This document shows positions 9,165-19,600 of a DNA stretch of 64,000 nt, piece after piece. The notes beneath the pieces are model-generated. The model saw nothing but the letters and a program-made list of their open reading frames with translations, searched no databases and had not been told where the DNA came from. Position 1 is the first letter of the stretch. Every line of letters starts with the position of its first letter. The translations under genes were made by a program, and so were the position numbers. The DNA is from Chloracidobacterium validum (lineage in GTDB: Bacteria > Acidobacteriota > Blastocatellia > Chloracidobacteriales > Chloracidobacteriaceae): positions 744,001 to 808,000 of the forward strand of contig NZ_CP072649.1 in NCBI RefSeq assembly GCF_018304825.1, read 5' to 3'.

Positions 9165-10409
9165 ATGTTTGAGTTTTCACCCAAAGCAGTTGAACTTCGG
9201 GAACGCCTCCTTGCCTTCATGGACGAGCACATCTACCCGAATGAAACGACTTTCCTGGACGAAGTCGCCACCGGCGACCGGTGGCAGCCAACGCGCATCG
9301 TCGAAACCCTCAAGGCCAAAGCCAAAGCTGCCGGATTGTGGAACCTGTTCCTGCCGGAGAGCGAATATGGCGCGGGACTGAGCAACCTCGACTACGCCCC
9401 GCTGTGCGAAGTCATGGGGCGCTCGTTCCTGGGACCCGAAGTGTTCAACTGTTCCGCGCCGGACACCGGCAACATGGAAGTGCTTGTCCGGTACGGCACG
9501 CCGGAGCAAAAAAAACAGTGGCTCGAACCCCTTCTGGCCGGTGAGATTCGGTCCTGTTTCGCCATGACCGAGCCAGACGTGGCGAGTTCGGATGCCACCA
9601 ACATCCAGGCCCGCATCGAGCGGGATGGTGACGAATACGTGGTCAACGGTCGGAAGTGGTGGACCAGTGGGGCCGGCGACCCGCGCTGCAAGCTCATCAT
9701 CTTCATGGGGAAAACCAACCCGACCGCGCCCAAGCACCAGCAGCAATCCATGTTGCTGATTCCCATGGATACGCCCGGCGTGAAGGTCGTTCGCATGCTC
9801 GATGTTTTTGGCTATGACGACGCCCCGCACGGGCATGCCGAAGTCAGGTTTGAAAACGTCCGGGTTCCGGTGACGAACCTCCTGCTTGGCGAGGGGCGCG
9901 GGTTTGAAATTGCCCAGGGGCGACTCGGGCCTGGTCGCATCCACCACTGCATGCGACTCATCGGGCTGGCCGAACGTGCCCTCGAAGCCATGTGTCGGCG
10001 CGCGCTGACCCGGACGGCGTTTGGCAAGTCCCTGGCAGAACAGGGCGTGTTGCGGGCGGCCATTGCCGATTCCCGGATTGAGATCGAGCAGGCGCGACTG
10101 CTGACGCTCCAGGCCGCCGCCATGATGGACCGCCACGGCAACAAGGTCGCCCGAACGGAAATCGCCATGATCAAGGTCGTGGCGCCCAATATGGCGCTGC
10201 GGGTCATTGATCGCGCCATTCAGGCGCATGGTGGCGGTGGGGTGTGTGCCGATTTTGGACTGGCCTACGCCTGGGCGCAGGCGCGCACCCTACGATTGGC
10301 CGATGGCCCGGATGAAGTGCATCGGGAGTCCATCGCCAAGCTGGAGTTGAAAAAATACCATTCCCAGACTGGAGAACGCACTGGCGGAGGACGACATGGC
10401 GAATCATGA
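9165..10409 (+). CDS. Acyl-CoA dehydrogenase
   Basis: A 414-residue FAD-dependent acyl-CoA dehydrogenase. Visible landmarks are [13 protein letters not shown] (FAD/substrate motif), the middle-domain [12 protein letters not shown], and the C-terminal helical domain with [12 protein letters not shown] and IQAHGGGGV. It resembles the ACAD10/11-type branch that begins [15 protein letters not shown]. It catalyses alpha,beta-desaturation of an acyl-CoA, passing electrons to ETF. It lies just downstream of a MaoC hydratase, so the pair could run two steps of a beta-oxidation-like route. Its 3' end overlaps the purE start by 14 bp. Confidence 0.92.
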   Translation: MFEFSPKAVELRERLLAFMDEHIYPNETTFLDEVATGDRWQPTRIVETLKAKAKAAGLWNLFLPESEYGAGLSNLDYAPLCEVMGRSFLGPEVFNCSAPDTGNMEVLVRYGTPEQKKQWLEPLLAGEIRSCFAMTEPDVASSDATNIQARIERDGDEYVVNGRKWWTSGAGDPRCKLIIFMGKTNPTAPKHQQQSMLLIPMDTPGVKVVRMLDVFGYDDAPHGHAEVRFENVRVPVTNLLLGEGRGFEIAQGRLGPGRIHHCMRLIGLAERALEAMCRRALTRTAFGKSLAEQGVLRAAIADSRIEIEQARLLTLQAAAMMDRHGNKVARTEIAMIKVVAPNMALRVIDRAIQAHGGGGVCADFGLAYAWAQARTLRLADGPDEVHRESIAKLELKKYHSQTGERTGGGRHGES

Positions 10410-10899
10410 ACTTCCGGCCGTTGGCATTATCATGGGCAGCGATAGTGACTACCCGGTGATGAAAGACGCAGCGGCAATCTGCATGGAATTTGGGGTTGCG
10501 CACGAAATGCGCATCGTTTCGGCCCACCGGACGCCACGCGACATGTTTATGTACGCCGAAACCGCCCACATGCGCGGGCTGCGGGTCATCATTGCCGGGG
10601 CCGGCGGCGCAGCCCACCTGCCAGGAATGGTCGCTTCGCTGACGCCACTGCCAGTCATCGGCGTTCCCATCGTGTCAAAGTCCCTCAACGGGCTCGATTC
10701 GCTCCTCTCCATCGTCCAGATGCCGGTGGGTGTTCCGGTCGCCACCGTCGCCATTGGCGCAGCCAAAAATGCCGGCATCCTGGCCGTGCAAATCGTGGCG
10801 ACCGACAACCCAGAACTTCAGCGCGAGCTGGTTGACTTCAAAGCCCAGATGGCTGAGATCTCGCGTAATAAAAATCAACTCATCAACAACGAAAACTGA
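10396..10899 (+). CDS. purE: 5-(carboxyamino)imidazole ribonucleotide mutase
   Basis: A 167-residue class I PurE. It shows [16 protein letters not shown] at the N-terminus (phosphate and catalytic Ser/Asp), VSAHRTP, and [12 protein letters not shown], then [14 protein letters not shown]. It converts N5-CAIR to CAIR in de novo purine synthesis. No purK is seen next to it, although class I PurE normally works with PurK, so purK would have to be elsewhere. The ATG lies inside the 3' end of the acyl-CoA dehydrogenase gene, preceded by GGAGG four to five bases upstream. It is an unexpected member of a CoA-metabolism cluster. Confidence 0.95.
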   Translation: MANHELPAVGIIMGSDSDYPVMKDAAAICMEFGVAHEMRIVSAHRTPRDMFMYAETAHMRGLRVIIAGAGGAAHLPGMVASLTPLPVIGVPIVSKSLNGLDSLLSIVQMPVGVPVATVAIGAAKNAGILAVQIVATDNPELQRELVDFKAQMAEISRNKNQLINNEN

Positions 10900-10957
10900 A
10901 CCAAACAAACACTGCGACCGGTGCGGGCGGCCGCGCCGGGACTCGCCACGTGAAACC

Positions 10958-13900
10958 ATGCGCTTGAATGGCAAAGTTACGCTCATCACCGGCGCGGCCG
11001 GTGGTATTGGTGGGGTCGTCACCCGAATGTACCTCCGTGAGGGCGCGCGTGTCGCCATCTCCAGTCGGTCGCTGGAACGCGCCGAACAGTTCCGTGCTTC
11101 GCTCGTAGCCGAAGGATTTCCCGGTGACAATATCCTGCCGGTGGCCCTGTCGCCCAACGACCTCATCAGCATGCAGACGGCCCTGGAAGCCATTGCCGCA
11201 CGCTGGGGCGGGTTGGATGTTCTGATCAACAACGCCGGTTCGGCCGGGGCCAAGCAACCCCTGTTTCGGATTCCCTTCACGTCTGACGACTTGGCACAGT
11301 TGGCGGCCGAAGGGTTCACCGACAACGAAACCATGCGCGAATCCGCTGCCAACCTCCTGGGCTTGCCCTGGCATTTGACGCGCCTGGCGCTCCCCTACCT
11401 GCGGGTTGGTGCCAGCGTCATCAACGTCTCGACCATTTTCTCGCGCACCAACTACTATGGGCGGATTCCCTACGTCGTGCCGAAGTCGGCCCTGAACGCC
11501 CTGTCGCTCGGACTCGCCAAGCAACTCGGCACAACCGACCGCGCCGTGCGCGTCAACACGGTCTTTCCCGGCCCGATTGATTCCGACCGCATCCGCGCCG
11601 TGTTTGGCGCGATGGACCGGCTCAAGGGCGTGCCGGAGGGCACAACGGCGCAGGAATTCTTCGACATCATGATCCTGGCGCGGGCGCGGGACGCCGAGCC
11701 GCCGAGCAAGCGCTACCCGACCCAGGCCGATGTGGCCAACGTCATGGTCTTTCTCGGTTCGGATGAATCCGCCGCCATCTCTGGTCACAACTTCGAGATT
11801 ACCCACGGCATGCAGGTCAAGGCCCAGAGCCGCACCAAGCTCACGGCCTGGCCCGACCAGCGGCTCATTGACCTCACCCGGCGCGTCGTACTCATCGTCG
11901 GCGGCGAGCAGGTCCATGACGCCGTAACCGTCGCCGCCAGCCAGCAGTCCCATGGGGCCTCGGTCATCCTGACGTTTCGGCAACCGGAAGCGGTCAATAC
12001 GGCCAAGGCCCAGCTTGAGACGCGCGGCCTCAATCACAACATCGCCGTCACCTGGCTCGACCCCCTGCGCCGCGAATCGGTGACGAGCGTGTTTGACCTC
12101 ATCCGGGAGCGTTACCACCGCCTCGATACAGTGATTGTCTTCCCGGCCCATGCCGCCGGCTACTACGGGCCAGAACTCATTGCGGCCGACGCGGAACAGG
12201 TGCGCCAATTCACCGATGAAGCCATTCTCGGCACGACGGCCTTTGCCGCGCAGCTCTCACGCTTCCTACTCGACTTCGACGCCGAAAACGAGCTTCAGGA
12301 ACCGGTCAACGTCCTGTTTCTGACCAACGAGCACGACGGCGCGACCAACGCCTTTGAAGACATCTACCGCGCGGCCGTTGAGCAACTGCTGCGGGTCTGG
12401 CGGCACGAAGATGAACTGCAAGTTGCGGCCGGCACGCGCCGCTTTGCCATCCGAACCAATCAGATTGTCCGCTACGCCAACGCCGAGCCGGACAACCTCA
12501 AGTTCACGGCCGACTGGCTGGCGACACTGGCCAACCGCGTCCGCGTGTTCGATGAGCTGAACCTGTACGTGCCGGAAAACATCCAGCGCACGACCGGCAA
12601 GGCGGAGCTGCCCCGCGACATTGCTCGGACACTGCTGGGCCTGCATATCGGCAAAGTTGCCGTCATCACCGGCGGCAGCGCCGGCATCGGCGGCGCCATC
12701 GGCCACTACCTGGCACTTTCCGGGGCGAAAGTCGTCCTGGCGGCGCGGGATGCCGAAAAGCTGGCGGCGCTCAAGCGCGAGATTGTGGCCGAGCTGTTTG
12801 CCATTGGATACCCCCAGCCGGAAGCCCGCGTCGAAATCCTGCCCGACATTGACGTGGCCGACGAAGAGGCGCTCGCGCGATTGACCAAGTTTGCCGTTGA
12901 CCGATTCGGACGGATTGACTTTCTCATCAACAACGCGGGCATCGCCGGGGCCGAAGAAATGGTGGTGGACCTGCCCCTGGCTGCCTGGCGGCACACGCTC
13001 AAGGCCAATCTCCTGAGCAACTATTCGCTCATCTACAAAATCGCGCCGCTGATGAAGAAACAGGGGGCCGGTTACATCCTCAACGTCAGCTCCTACTTTG
13101 GCGGCGAGAAGTACGTGGCCGTCGCCTATCCGAACCGGAGTGACTATGCCGTTTCCAAAGCCGGTCAGCGCGCCCTGGCCGAAATTTTGGCGCGGCACCT
13201 GGGGCCGGAAATCCAGATCAATGCCCTCTCGCCGGGGCCGGTCGAAGGTCAGCGCCTGCGTGGCGAAGGGGCGCGTCCTGGACTCTACGCCCGGCGGGCG
13301 CGGCTCATTCTCGAAAACAAACGGCTGAACGACATTCACGATGCCGTGATTCGCGCCTGGCGTGAGGGTGAATCGGTCAAAGCCGCCCTCGACGCACTGG
13401 TGCGCAACCACTTTGACGATGTCCTTGCTGCCAGCCCGCCCGAACCCGTGCGGCGGCTCATTGCTCACCTTCGGGCCGAGGCCACCGGCGATGGGCATTC
13501 GGATCGCGCGTACCTGATGACGCGCAAAATCGCCGAAAAACTTCTGCACCGACTCTTTGAGGGGGGCTATGTCACAGCAGTCGAGGATCGTGAAGCCTTT
13601 ACGTCGTCGTTTTTGGACGAACTCCCAGAACCACCCGACCCATTTTTCGACCCGGCGGAAGTTGACAAGGAAGCCGAGCGGGTTCAGTCGAGCGTCCTGA
13701 CCATGCTCAACCTGGGACGCATGCCGACCGAAGAAGAAATTGCCATTGCGACGGTGTTTTACCTCTCCGATCCGAATGTGAGCGGCGAAACCCTGCATCC
13801 ATCCGGCGGCTTGAAGTTCGACCGGACGGTGACGGAGGGCGAGTTTTACGGCCTGCCGCGCAATGAAGACCTCATGGCACTGCGCCGCAAAAACGTCGTG

Positions 13901-14608
13901 CTGATCGGCGATTACCTCGAAGAAGAACTCCGCTGGCTGGTTGGGGCGTTTGCCATTCAGTTGGTCGTGCGTAACTGCATCATTCTGACCAAGACGGCCG
14001 AGCGGGCCGATTCGCTACGGCATTACTTTTCGGCGCAGCGGCTCAACAACCTCCACATCGTCAGCGGCGGGGCCAATATCGAAACCGCGCTGGACGACCT
14101 GGTGCGGCGGTTCGGACGCTTGGATGTCGTCGTTTCGACGCCCTTCGACCCGCTGCCGCTCAAGCCGCTGGCGGCGACTGAAGACTGGCGCGGCGTGCTC
14201 AACGAAAAAGACTTCGAGCAACTGGTTGAAACCCACATCACCCATCACTTCCGCGTGGCGAAAAAAGCGGCGTTGCAGGACAAATCGCAGATTGTGCTCG
14301 TGACGCCGAAAACGTCGCGCAACTCGTCACGCGAGGAGTTTGCGCTGGCGCTGTTCGTCAAAACGACGCTACACGCGCTGACGGCGACGTTGGCCGTGGA
14401 ATGTGAGCGGTTCACGCATCACCCGACCGTCAACCAGGTGGACTTGACGCGCCGCGCGCGGGTCGAAGAGCCGCGCAATGAACGCGAGGAACGCGAGGAA
14501 CTGGCCCGGTTCGTGGATGCCGTTCTGCTGGCGGCCGCGCCAGCGCCCGAACCCGACCAAAGTCGCTATCTGTCGCGGATTCACCGGGGAAATGCCATGA
14601 CGGTCTAG
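10958..14608 (+). CDS. mcr: Bifunctional malonyl-CoA reductase (tandem SDR)
   Basis: A 1,216-residue protein, nearly the length of Chloroflexus malonyl-CoA reductase (about 1,220). The N-terminal half has TGAAGGIGG (residues 11-19), NNAGSAGA, NVSTIFSR and YVVPK (Y172/K176). The second half restarts at residue 569 with ITGGSAGIGG, then NNAGIAGAEEMV, NVSSYFGGEK and YAVSK (Y730/K734). Each catalytic SDR is followed by a second SDR-like region, and the chain ends RIHRGNAMTV. From memory, long stretches coincide with the Chloroflexus enzyme (GRIPYV, FPGPI, ITHGM/VTHGM, LLNQVDLTRRAR-type blocks). Known reaction: malonyl-CoA + 2 NADPH to 3-hydroxypropionate via malonate semialdehyde. In this arrangement the C-half makes the semialdehyde and the N-half reduces it. 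The ATG at 10958 begins 5 residues before the first beta-strand. Confidence 0.9.
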   Translation: MRLNGKVTLITGAAGGIGGVVTRMYLREGARVAISSRSLERAEQFRASLVAEGFPGDNILPVALSPNDLISMQTALEAIAARWGGLDVLINNAGSAGAKQPLFRIPFTSDDLAQLAAEGFTDNETMRESAANLLGLPWHLTRLALPYLRVGASVINVSTIFSRTNYYGRIPYVVPKSALNALSLGLAKQLGTTDRAVRVNTVFPGPIDSDRIRAVFGAMDRLKGVPEGTTAQEFFDIMILARARDAEPPSKRYPTQADVANVMVFLGSDESAAISGHNFEITHGMQVKAQSRTKLTAWPDQRLIDLTRRVVLIVGGEQVHDAVTVAASQQSHGASVILTFRQPEAVNTAKAQLETRGLNHNIAVTWLDPLRRESVTSVFDLIRERYHRLDTVIVFPAHAAGYYGPELIAADAEQVRQFTDEAILGTTAFAAQLSRFLLDFDAENELQEPVNVLFLTNEHDGATNAFEDIYRAAVEQLLRVWRHEDELQVAAGTRRFAIRTNQIVRYANAEPDNLKFTADWLATLANRVRVFDELNLYVPENIQRTTGKAELPRDIARTLLGLHIGKVAVITGGSAGIGGAIGHYLALSGAKVVLAARDAEKLAALKREIVAELFAIGYPQPEARVEILPDIDVADEEALARLTKFAVDRFGRIDFLINNAGIAGAEEMVVDLPLAAWRHTLKANLLSNYSLIYKIAPLMKKQGAGYILNVSSYFGGEKYVAVAYPNRSDYAVSKAGQRALAEILARHLGPEIQINALSPGPVEGQRLRGEGARPGLYARRARLILENKRLNDIHDAVIRAWREGESVKAALDALVRNHFDDVLAASPPEPVRRLIAHLRAEATGDGHSDRAYLMTRKIAEKLLHRLFEGGYVTAVEDREAFTSSFLDELPEPPDPFFDPAEVDKEAERVQSSVLTMLNLGRMPTEEEIAIATVFYLSDPNVSGETLHPSGGLKFDRTVTEGEFYGLPRNEDLMALRRKNVVLIGDYLEEELRWLVGAFAIQLVVRNCIILTKTAERADSLRHYFSAQRLNNLHIVSGGANIETALDDLVRRFGRLDVVVSTPFDPLPLKPLAATEDWRGVLNEKDFEQLVETHITHHFRVAKKAALQDKSQIVLVTPKTSRNSSREEFALALFVKTTLHALTATLAVECERFTHHPTVNQVDLTRRARVEEPRNEREEREELARFVDAVLLAAAPAPEPDQSRYLSRIHRGNAMTV

Positions 14609-14699
14609 GTTGTCCAGACCGGTGGGCCGTCTGGTCGGGCTGATGGTCCGCCGGCGCGCGCCGGGGACGCGCGGCCGCACCGCGAGAAAGAACAGAGGC

Positions 14700-15863
14700 A
14701 TGGCGTTTGAATTCCGAAAGCTGGAGTTGCGCAACTGGAAGAACTTCACCCACGTCGAGGTTCCCATCGGCCGCCGGCTTTTTCTGGTTGGGCCGAATGC
14801 TTCGGGCAAATCCAACTTCCTCGATGTGTTCCGGTTTCTCCGGGATTTGTCCGCACCGGGCGGTGGGCTTCAGCATGCCGTCCATCGTCGCGGTGGCGTG
14901 AGCGCGCTTCGCTGCCTAGCGGCACGGCGCCACCCGGATGTGGCGATTGGCGTCTGGCTGGAGCGCGCCGGCGAATCCTGGACGTATGAACTCGCCTTCA
15001 ATCAAGATAAGCAGCGTCGCCCTGTGGTCAAACGAGAACGTGTCACCCGTCAGGCGCAGGGACGGCTCGATGTCATTCTGGAGCGCCCGTCAGAGGCCGA
15101 CCGGACAGACCCCACGCAGCTTACGCAAACCCACCTCGAACAGGTCAATGTCAACCGCGACTTCCGTGACCTGACGGATTTCTTTGCTTCGATCCGGTAC
15201 TTGCACATCGTCCCGCAGCTCGTGCGCGAACCGGACCGTTCGGTTGGACGCGCCAACGATCCCTACGGCGGCGATTTTCTTGCGCAACTCGCCAAAACGA
15301 ATGAAAAGACGCAAAGGGCCCGGCTGCGGCGCATTCAGGAAGCCTTGCAGGTGGCCGTGCCGCAGTTGACGTCCATCGAACTGTGGCGCGATGCCCACGG
15401 CACACCCCACCTACGGGGCAAGTACCGGCACTGGCGGCCGCAAGGCGCTTGGCAACAGGAAGAACAATTTTCGGACGGCACGCTGCGGCTGATGGGGTTG
15501 CTGTGGGTGGCGCTTGACCGGACGGGTCCGTTACTGCTTGAAGAACCGGAGTTGTCGCTGCATCCGGGGATAACCCGCTTCCTGCCGCAAATTCTGGCCC
15601 GGGCTCAGCGCCGTGCGGGACGGCAAATTTTCCTCAGCACCCACTCACCCGATCTTCTGTGCGATGAAGGCATCGGACTCGATGAGGTGGCGCTCATCCA
15701 GCCGGGGCCGGCAGGCGCGGATGTCTCGTTGGCCGCCTCGCACAGCGACATTGTGCGCCTGCTCGAAGGCGGACTGTCCCTGGCGGATGCCGTCATGCCC
15801 CGCACGACCCCGCCTGATGCGCAACAGTTGGCTTTATTTCCTGACATGTCGAACGGAGCATGA
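14700..15863 (+). CDS. OLD/PARIS-like AAA (ABC-type) ATPase
   Basis: A 387-residue ABC/SMC-like ATPase. Walker A is GPNASGKS (residues 31-38). A signature-like FSDGTLRLMGLL leads to Walker B LLLEEPELSLHPG and the H-loop STHSPDLL. The N-terminal LRNWKNF is typical of RecF/OLD-type AAA_15/AAA_21 proteins. It lacks its own TOPRIM, which is supplied by the next gene (overlap of 4 bp, ATGA). Such ATPase-TOPRIM pairs include known phage-defence systems (OLD, PARIS), so a defence role is a reasonable inference. The ATG at 14700 is preceded by AGAGG at a spacing of a few bases. It follows mcr by about 90 bp on the same strand. Confidence 0.82.
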   Translation: MAFEFRKLELRNWKNFTHVEVPIGRRLFLVGPNASGKSNFLDVFRFLRDLSAPGGGLQHAVHRRGGVSALRCLAARRHPDVAIGVWLERAGESWTYELAFNQDKQRRPVVKRERVTRQAQGRLDVILERPSEADRTDPTQLTQTHLEQVNVNRDFRDLTDFFASIRYLHIVPQLVREPDRSVGRANDPYGGDFLAQLAKTNEKTQRARLRRIQEALQVAVPQLTSIELWRDAHGTPHLRGKYRHWRPQGAWQQEEQFSDGTLRLMGLLWVALDRTGPLLLEEPELSLHPGITRFLPQILARAQRRAGRQIFLSTHSPDLLCDEGIGLDEVALIQPGPAGADVSLAASHSDIVRLLEGGLSLADAVMPRTTPPDAQQLALFPDMSNGA

Positions 15864-16468
15864 CGGCGATCATCCAAGCGGCGGTCGAGGGGATCACAGA
15901 TGAGGCGGTCATCCGTCGGCTCATCCATCATGTCGGCGCGGAGCCTGGCGCAATCCACGTTGGACAAGGCAAATCCAAAGTGCTCAAGGGCCTCACGGGC
16001 TACAACAACGCGGCCCAACAGTCTCCTTGGCTGGTGCTGGTGGACCTCGACCAAGAACCCTGCCCTGCGCAGGTCAAGCGTGTCTGGCTCCCAAGTCCGG
16101 CTCCCTGGATGTGCTTTCGTATTGCCGTCCGCGCCGTCGAAGCCTGGCTACTGGCGGACGTCGACACGCTGGCGGTCTTTCTTGGTGTTCCCCCAAAGTG
16201 TGTTCCAGTCCAGCCGGAAACTTGCCCTGATCCAAAGGCCGCCCTTGTCGCGCTGGCCGGGCACTCGCGCCGTCGGGAGATTCGTGACGCCATGATCCCG
16301 CAGGTCAATAGCGGACGACGAGTCGGGCCGGCTTACACATCCCAAGTCATCAACTATGCCCGGTATCACTGGCAGCCGCAGGCTGCCGCCCGGCGTGCGG
16401 ATAGCCTGCGTCGCGCCATAAACTGTTTGCAAACACTTGCCAACCAAGCTAAGTCGCGGTTGGTCTAG
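15860..16468 (+). CDS. TOPRIM-like partner of the ATPase (DUF4276/DUF4435-like)
   Basis: A 202-residue protein. The N-terminal AAVEGITDE supplies the Glu (E10) and LVDLDQ supplies the D-x-D (D62/D64) of a TOPRIM-type metal site. TOPRIM domains of this kind cut or nick nucleic acid in OLD-family nucleases. The rest is alpha/beta with a basic C-terminus. Its ATG overlaps the ATPase stop, so the two proteins are probably made in a fixed ratio and work together. The last 60 bp are repeated almost perfectly at 25626-25685, flanking the helicase/methylase module. Family number is tentative; the domain call rests on the acidic motifs and the neighbour. Confidence 0.65.
   Translation: MTAIIQAAVEGITDEAVIRRLIHHVGAEPGAIHVGQGKSKVLKGLTGYNNAAQQSPWLVLVDLDQEPCPAQVKRVWLPSPAPWMCFRIAVRAVEAWLLADVDTLAVFLGVPPKCVPVQPETCPDPKAALVALAGHSRRREIRDAMIPQVNSGRRVGPAYTSQVINYARYHWQPQAAARRADSLRRAINCLQTLANQAKSRLV
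16409..16468 (+). repeat. Direct repeat, copy 1 (3' end of TOPRIM gene)
   Basis: This 60-bp segment, ending exactly at the TAG stop of the TOPRIM gene, matches 25626-25685 with one mismatch. Weaker similarity continues about 25 bp past the stop. The two copies bracket the helicase/methylase pair, suggesting that the pair was inserted next to, or recombined between, copies of this gene. Confidence 0.9.
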
Positions 16469-16681
16469 TCAGTACACCAAACGCCCCGTTCGGCGCACGG
16501 TGGTGCCGCGCCCACAGTTGACCCACAGTTGAAGAACCGATCAAGCACTCGGCGGCAACCCTCGCCTTGAGGCAAAACTGCAATTGCGGCTATGCCCGGC
16601 ATTCAAACATACTTGATGACTGACCCTTGAACATTCGTTTGGAAAGCGATCCCATCGGGCAGGTCATCGCGCGCGAGATAC

Positions 16682-19600
16682 GTGATGCCACACATCTACG
16701 ACAACATTGAACAAACACTCCTGGATGGGCTGCGCAGGGTATTCCACGATGCTGAAGCAGCTTCCTTCTGCGTCGGCTATCTCAACCTTCGCGGCTGGGA
16801 TCAAGTAGCCGAAGCCGTCGAAAGGCTGGCCGGCGGTGAGGAGCGTCATGCCTGTCGGGTGCTCGTCGGCATGCATCGCCCGCCAGAAGCGGACATGAAG
16901 GCAATGGCCGGCCTCAAGCGCAACGGGGGTATCGTTGACGGCCCGGCCCTGGCGCGGCTGAAGCATCGCATCACGGAAGGTTTCAAGGAGCAGCTCGAAT
17001 GCGGCGTTCCGTCCACTCAGGCCGAGACGACGCTACGCCGGCTGGCAGCGCAGCTTCGCGCGCGCAAGGTTGTTCTCAAAGCCTTCCTGCTTTATCCCCT
17101 GCACGCCAAGCTCTACTTGGTTCAGCGTCCCGATCTGTTCACGCCGCTCATCGGCTTCGTCGGCAGCAGTAATCTCACCTTGGCCGGGCTGTCACGCCAA
17201 GGCGAGCTGAATGTGGACGTGGTGGAGCAGGATGCCGCCAGAAAGTTGCAGAACTGGTTTGATGAGCGCTGGCGTGACAAGATGGCCATTGACCTCAGCG
17301 ATGAACTCGCTCATCTCATCGAGACCAGTTGGGCCCGCACTGACCCGGTGCGTCCCTATCTCGTCTATCTCAAGATCGCTCACCATCTCTGCGCCGAGGC
17401 CCGCGAGGGGGAACGGGAGTTCCGCGCGCCGCGCATCTTTGCGGAAAAAGGCACGCCATTGCTCGATTTCCAGGAAAAGGCCGTCTCGCTGGCTGCCTAC
17501 TATCTGCATCGGCGCGGCGGGGTGCTCCTGGGCGATGTCGTGGGTCTCGGCAAGACCCTGATGGCAACCGCCATCGCCCGCATCTTCCAGGAAGACAGCC
17601 ACGGCAACACCCTGATCGTCTGCCCACCCAAGCTGGCGCCCATGTGGGAAGACTATTTACAAAGGTATGAAATCAATGGGCGGGTACTGTCATTCGGCAA
17701 GGTCACGGAGACGCTAGAGCGCCCCGAAGCGCCGCGCTATCGCCTGGTGGTCATAGACGAAAGTCACCATCTGCGCAACCGCCAAAGCCGGCGCTACAAA
17801 GCCATTCGGGATTACATCGAGCAAAACGATGCGCGGGTGCTGCTCCTCACCGCGACGCCATACAACAAACAGTTTACCGACCTGAGCAATCAACTTCGCC
17901 TGTTCGTTGACGAAGACCAGAATCTCCACGTTCGCCCGGAGCGGTTCTTGCAACAATGGATGGCTGACGGCCAGACTGAAGCCGATTTCATCGCCCACTT
18001 TCAGACCACCCTGAGTTCACTGCGGGCCTTCGAGCAAAGTCCCTTTCCCGAAGACTGGCGCGATTTGATGCGCCTGTTCCTAGTGCGGCGTACCCGCCAG
18101 TTCATCATCAGGCACTACGCCAAGTTTGACGCCGAGCGTCAGCGCTACTACGTGCAGCTCAACGGCAGTCCGATCCATTTCCCCCGCCGCGAACCCAAAC
18201 GGGTGACGTTTCCCATCCGGGAGGACGACCCAAACGATCAGTACGCGCTCCTGTTCCACAACGAGGTTGTGGATGTGATCGAAAGGCTGTTGTTGCCGCG
18301 TTATGGCTTGGCCGGCTTCCTCGTGGCGCAGGCCGATCGCTTGGCTAAAGGGGATGAAAAACGCATCCTAGACAACCTCAACCGCGCCGGCCAACGCTTG
18401 ATCGGCTTCTGCCGCACCAACCTGTTCAAGCGTCTGGAGTCCAGCGGCCACAGTTTCTTACTCTCGGTGGACCGCCACATCTTGCGCAACTTGGTCACAC
18501 TCCACGCGCTCCAGCAAGGGCTTCCCATTCCAATCGGCACGCAGGACGCGGCCATGCTCGACACTGCCCTCAACGACGCCGACGATGACTTCCGCACAAG
18601 AGAGGAAAACGAGGCTGTGCCCGCCGCGCCGGCTTCCGAGGCCGATGCCGGAGATAGCTTACAGACGGCAACGCTGTCCGCGTATCAGTCCCGCGCAGCC
18701 ACCATCTACCAAGCTTACAAGAGGCACTTCAAAGACCGTTTCGACTGGCTCGCTCCGAAGTTCTTTCGACCAGAGCTGAGCAAGGCGCTCGAAGCCGATG
18801 CCCAGGCGCTGCTCACCGTTTTGCAACGGGCAGTGCCGTGGCGACCGGAGCGTGACGCCAAGCTGGATGCGCTCATGCAACTGCTTACCCAACAACACCC
18901 TACCGACAAGGCGCTCATCTTTACCCAGTTTGCCGACACGGCCCTCTACCTCGAAAAACAGCTCGCCAAACGGGGCGTCACCGACTTGGCCGTCGTCACC
19001 AATCAGACCGCCGATCCGGTCGCGCTTGCGCGACGCTTCAGCCCCACCACCAACGGCGGCTTGCGCAACGGCGAAACAGAACTTCGCATCCTCATCGCTA
19101 CGGACGTGCTGGCCGAAGGGCAAAACCTCCAGGATTGCCACATCATCATCAACTTCGACCTGCCCTGGGCGATCATTCGGCTCATTCAGCGCGCCGGGCG
19201 CGTGGATCGGATTGGTCAGCAGCGCGACACTATCACTGTCTATTCCTTCCTACCGGCCGACGGCGTCGAACGCATCATCGGCCTCCGCACACGCCTGTTC
19301 CATCGCCTTCAGCAAAACCAGGATGTCATCGGCACCGATGAGTCATTCTTTGGCGAGGAATCCGCCAACCGGCTGCATGACCTCTACACGGAAAAGGCCG
19401 GCACGCTGGACGACGACATGGCCGACGAAGACATTGACCTTGCCAGCCTGGCGCTCCAGGTGTGGAATAGCGCCTCCACCGATGACCAGAAGGCCGCCGT
19501 GGGCCTCCCACCAATCATCTCCGCCACGCGAGCGTTGCCTGAGTTTGCCGACACCGGCCGGCATGTGCCCGGCGTCATCGCCTACCTGCGCTATCCCGAC

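Noticed and set aside
12266-13798. 510-codon minus-strand frame within mcr (and a 441-codon one at 10883-12208)
   Set aside because: Shadow frames of the high-GC malonyl-CoA reductase gene, which has strong protein motifs throughout in its own frame.
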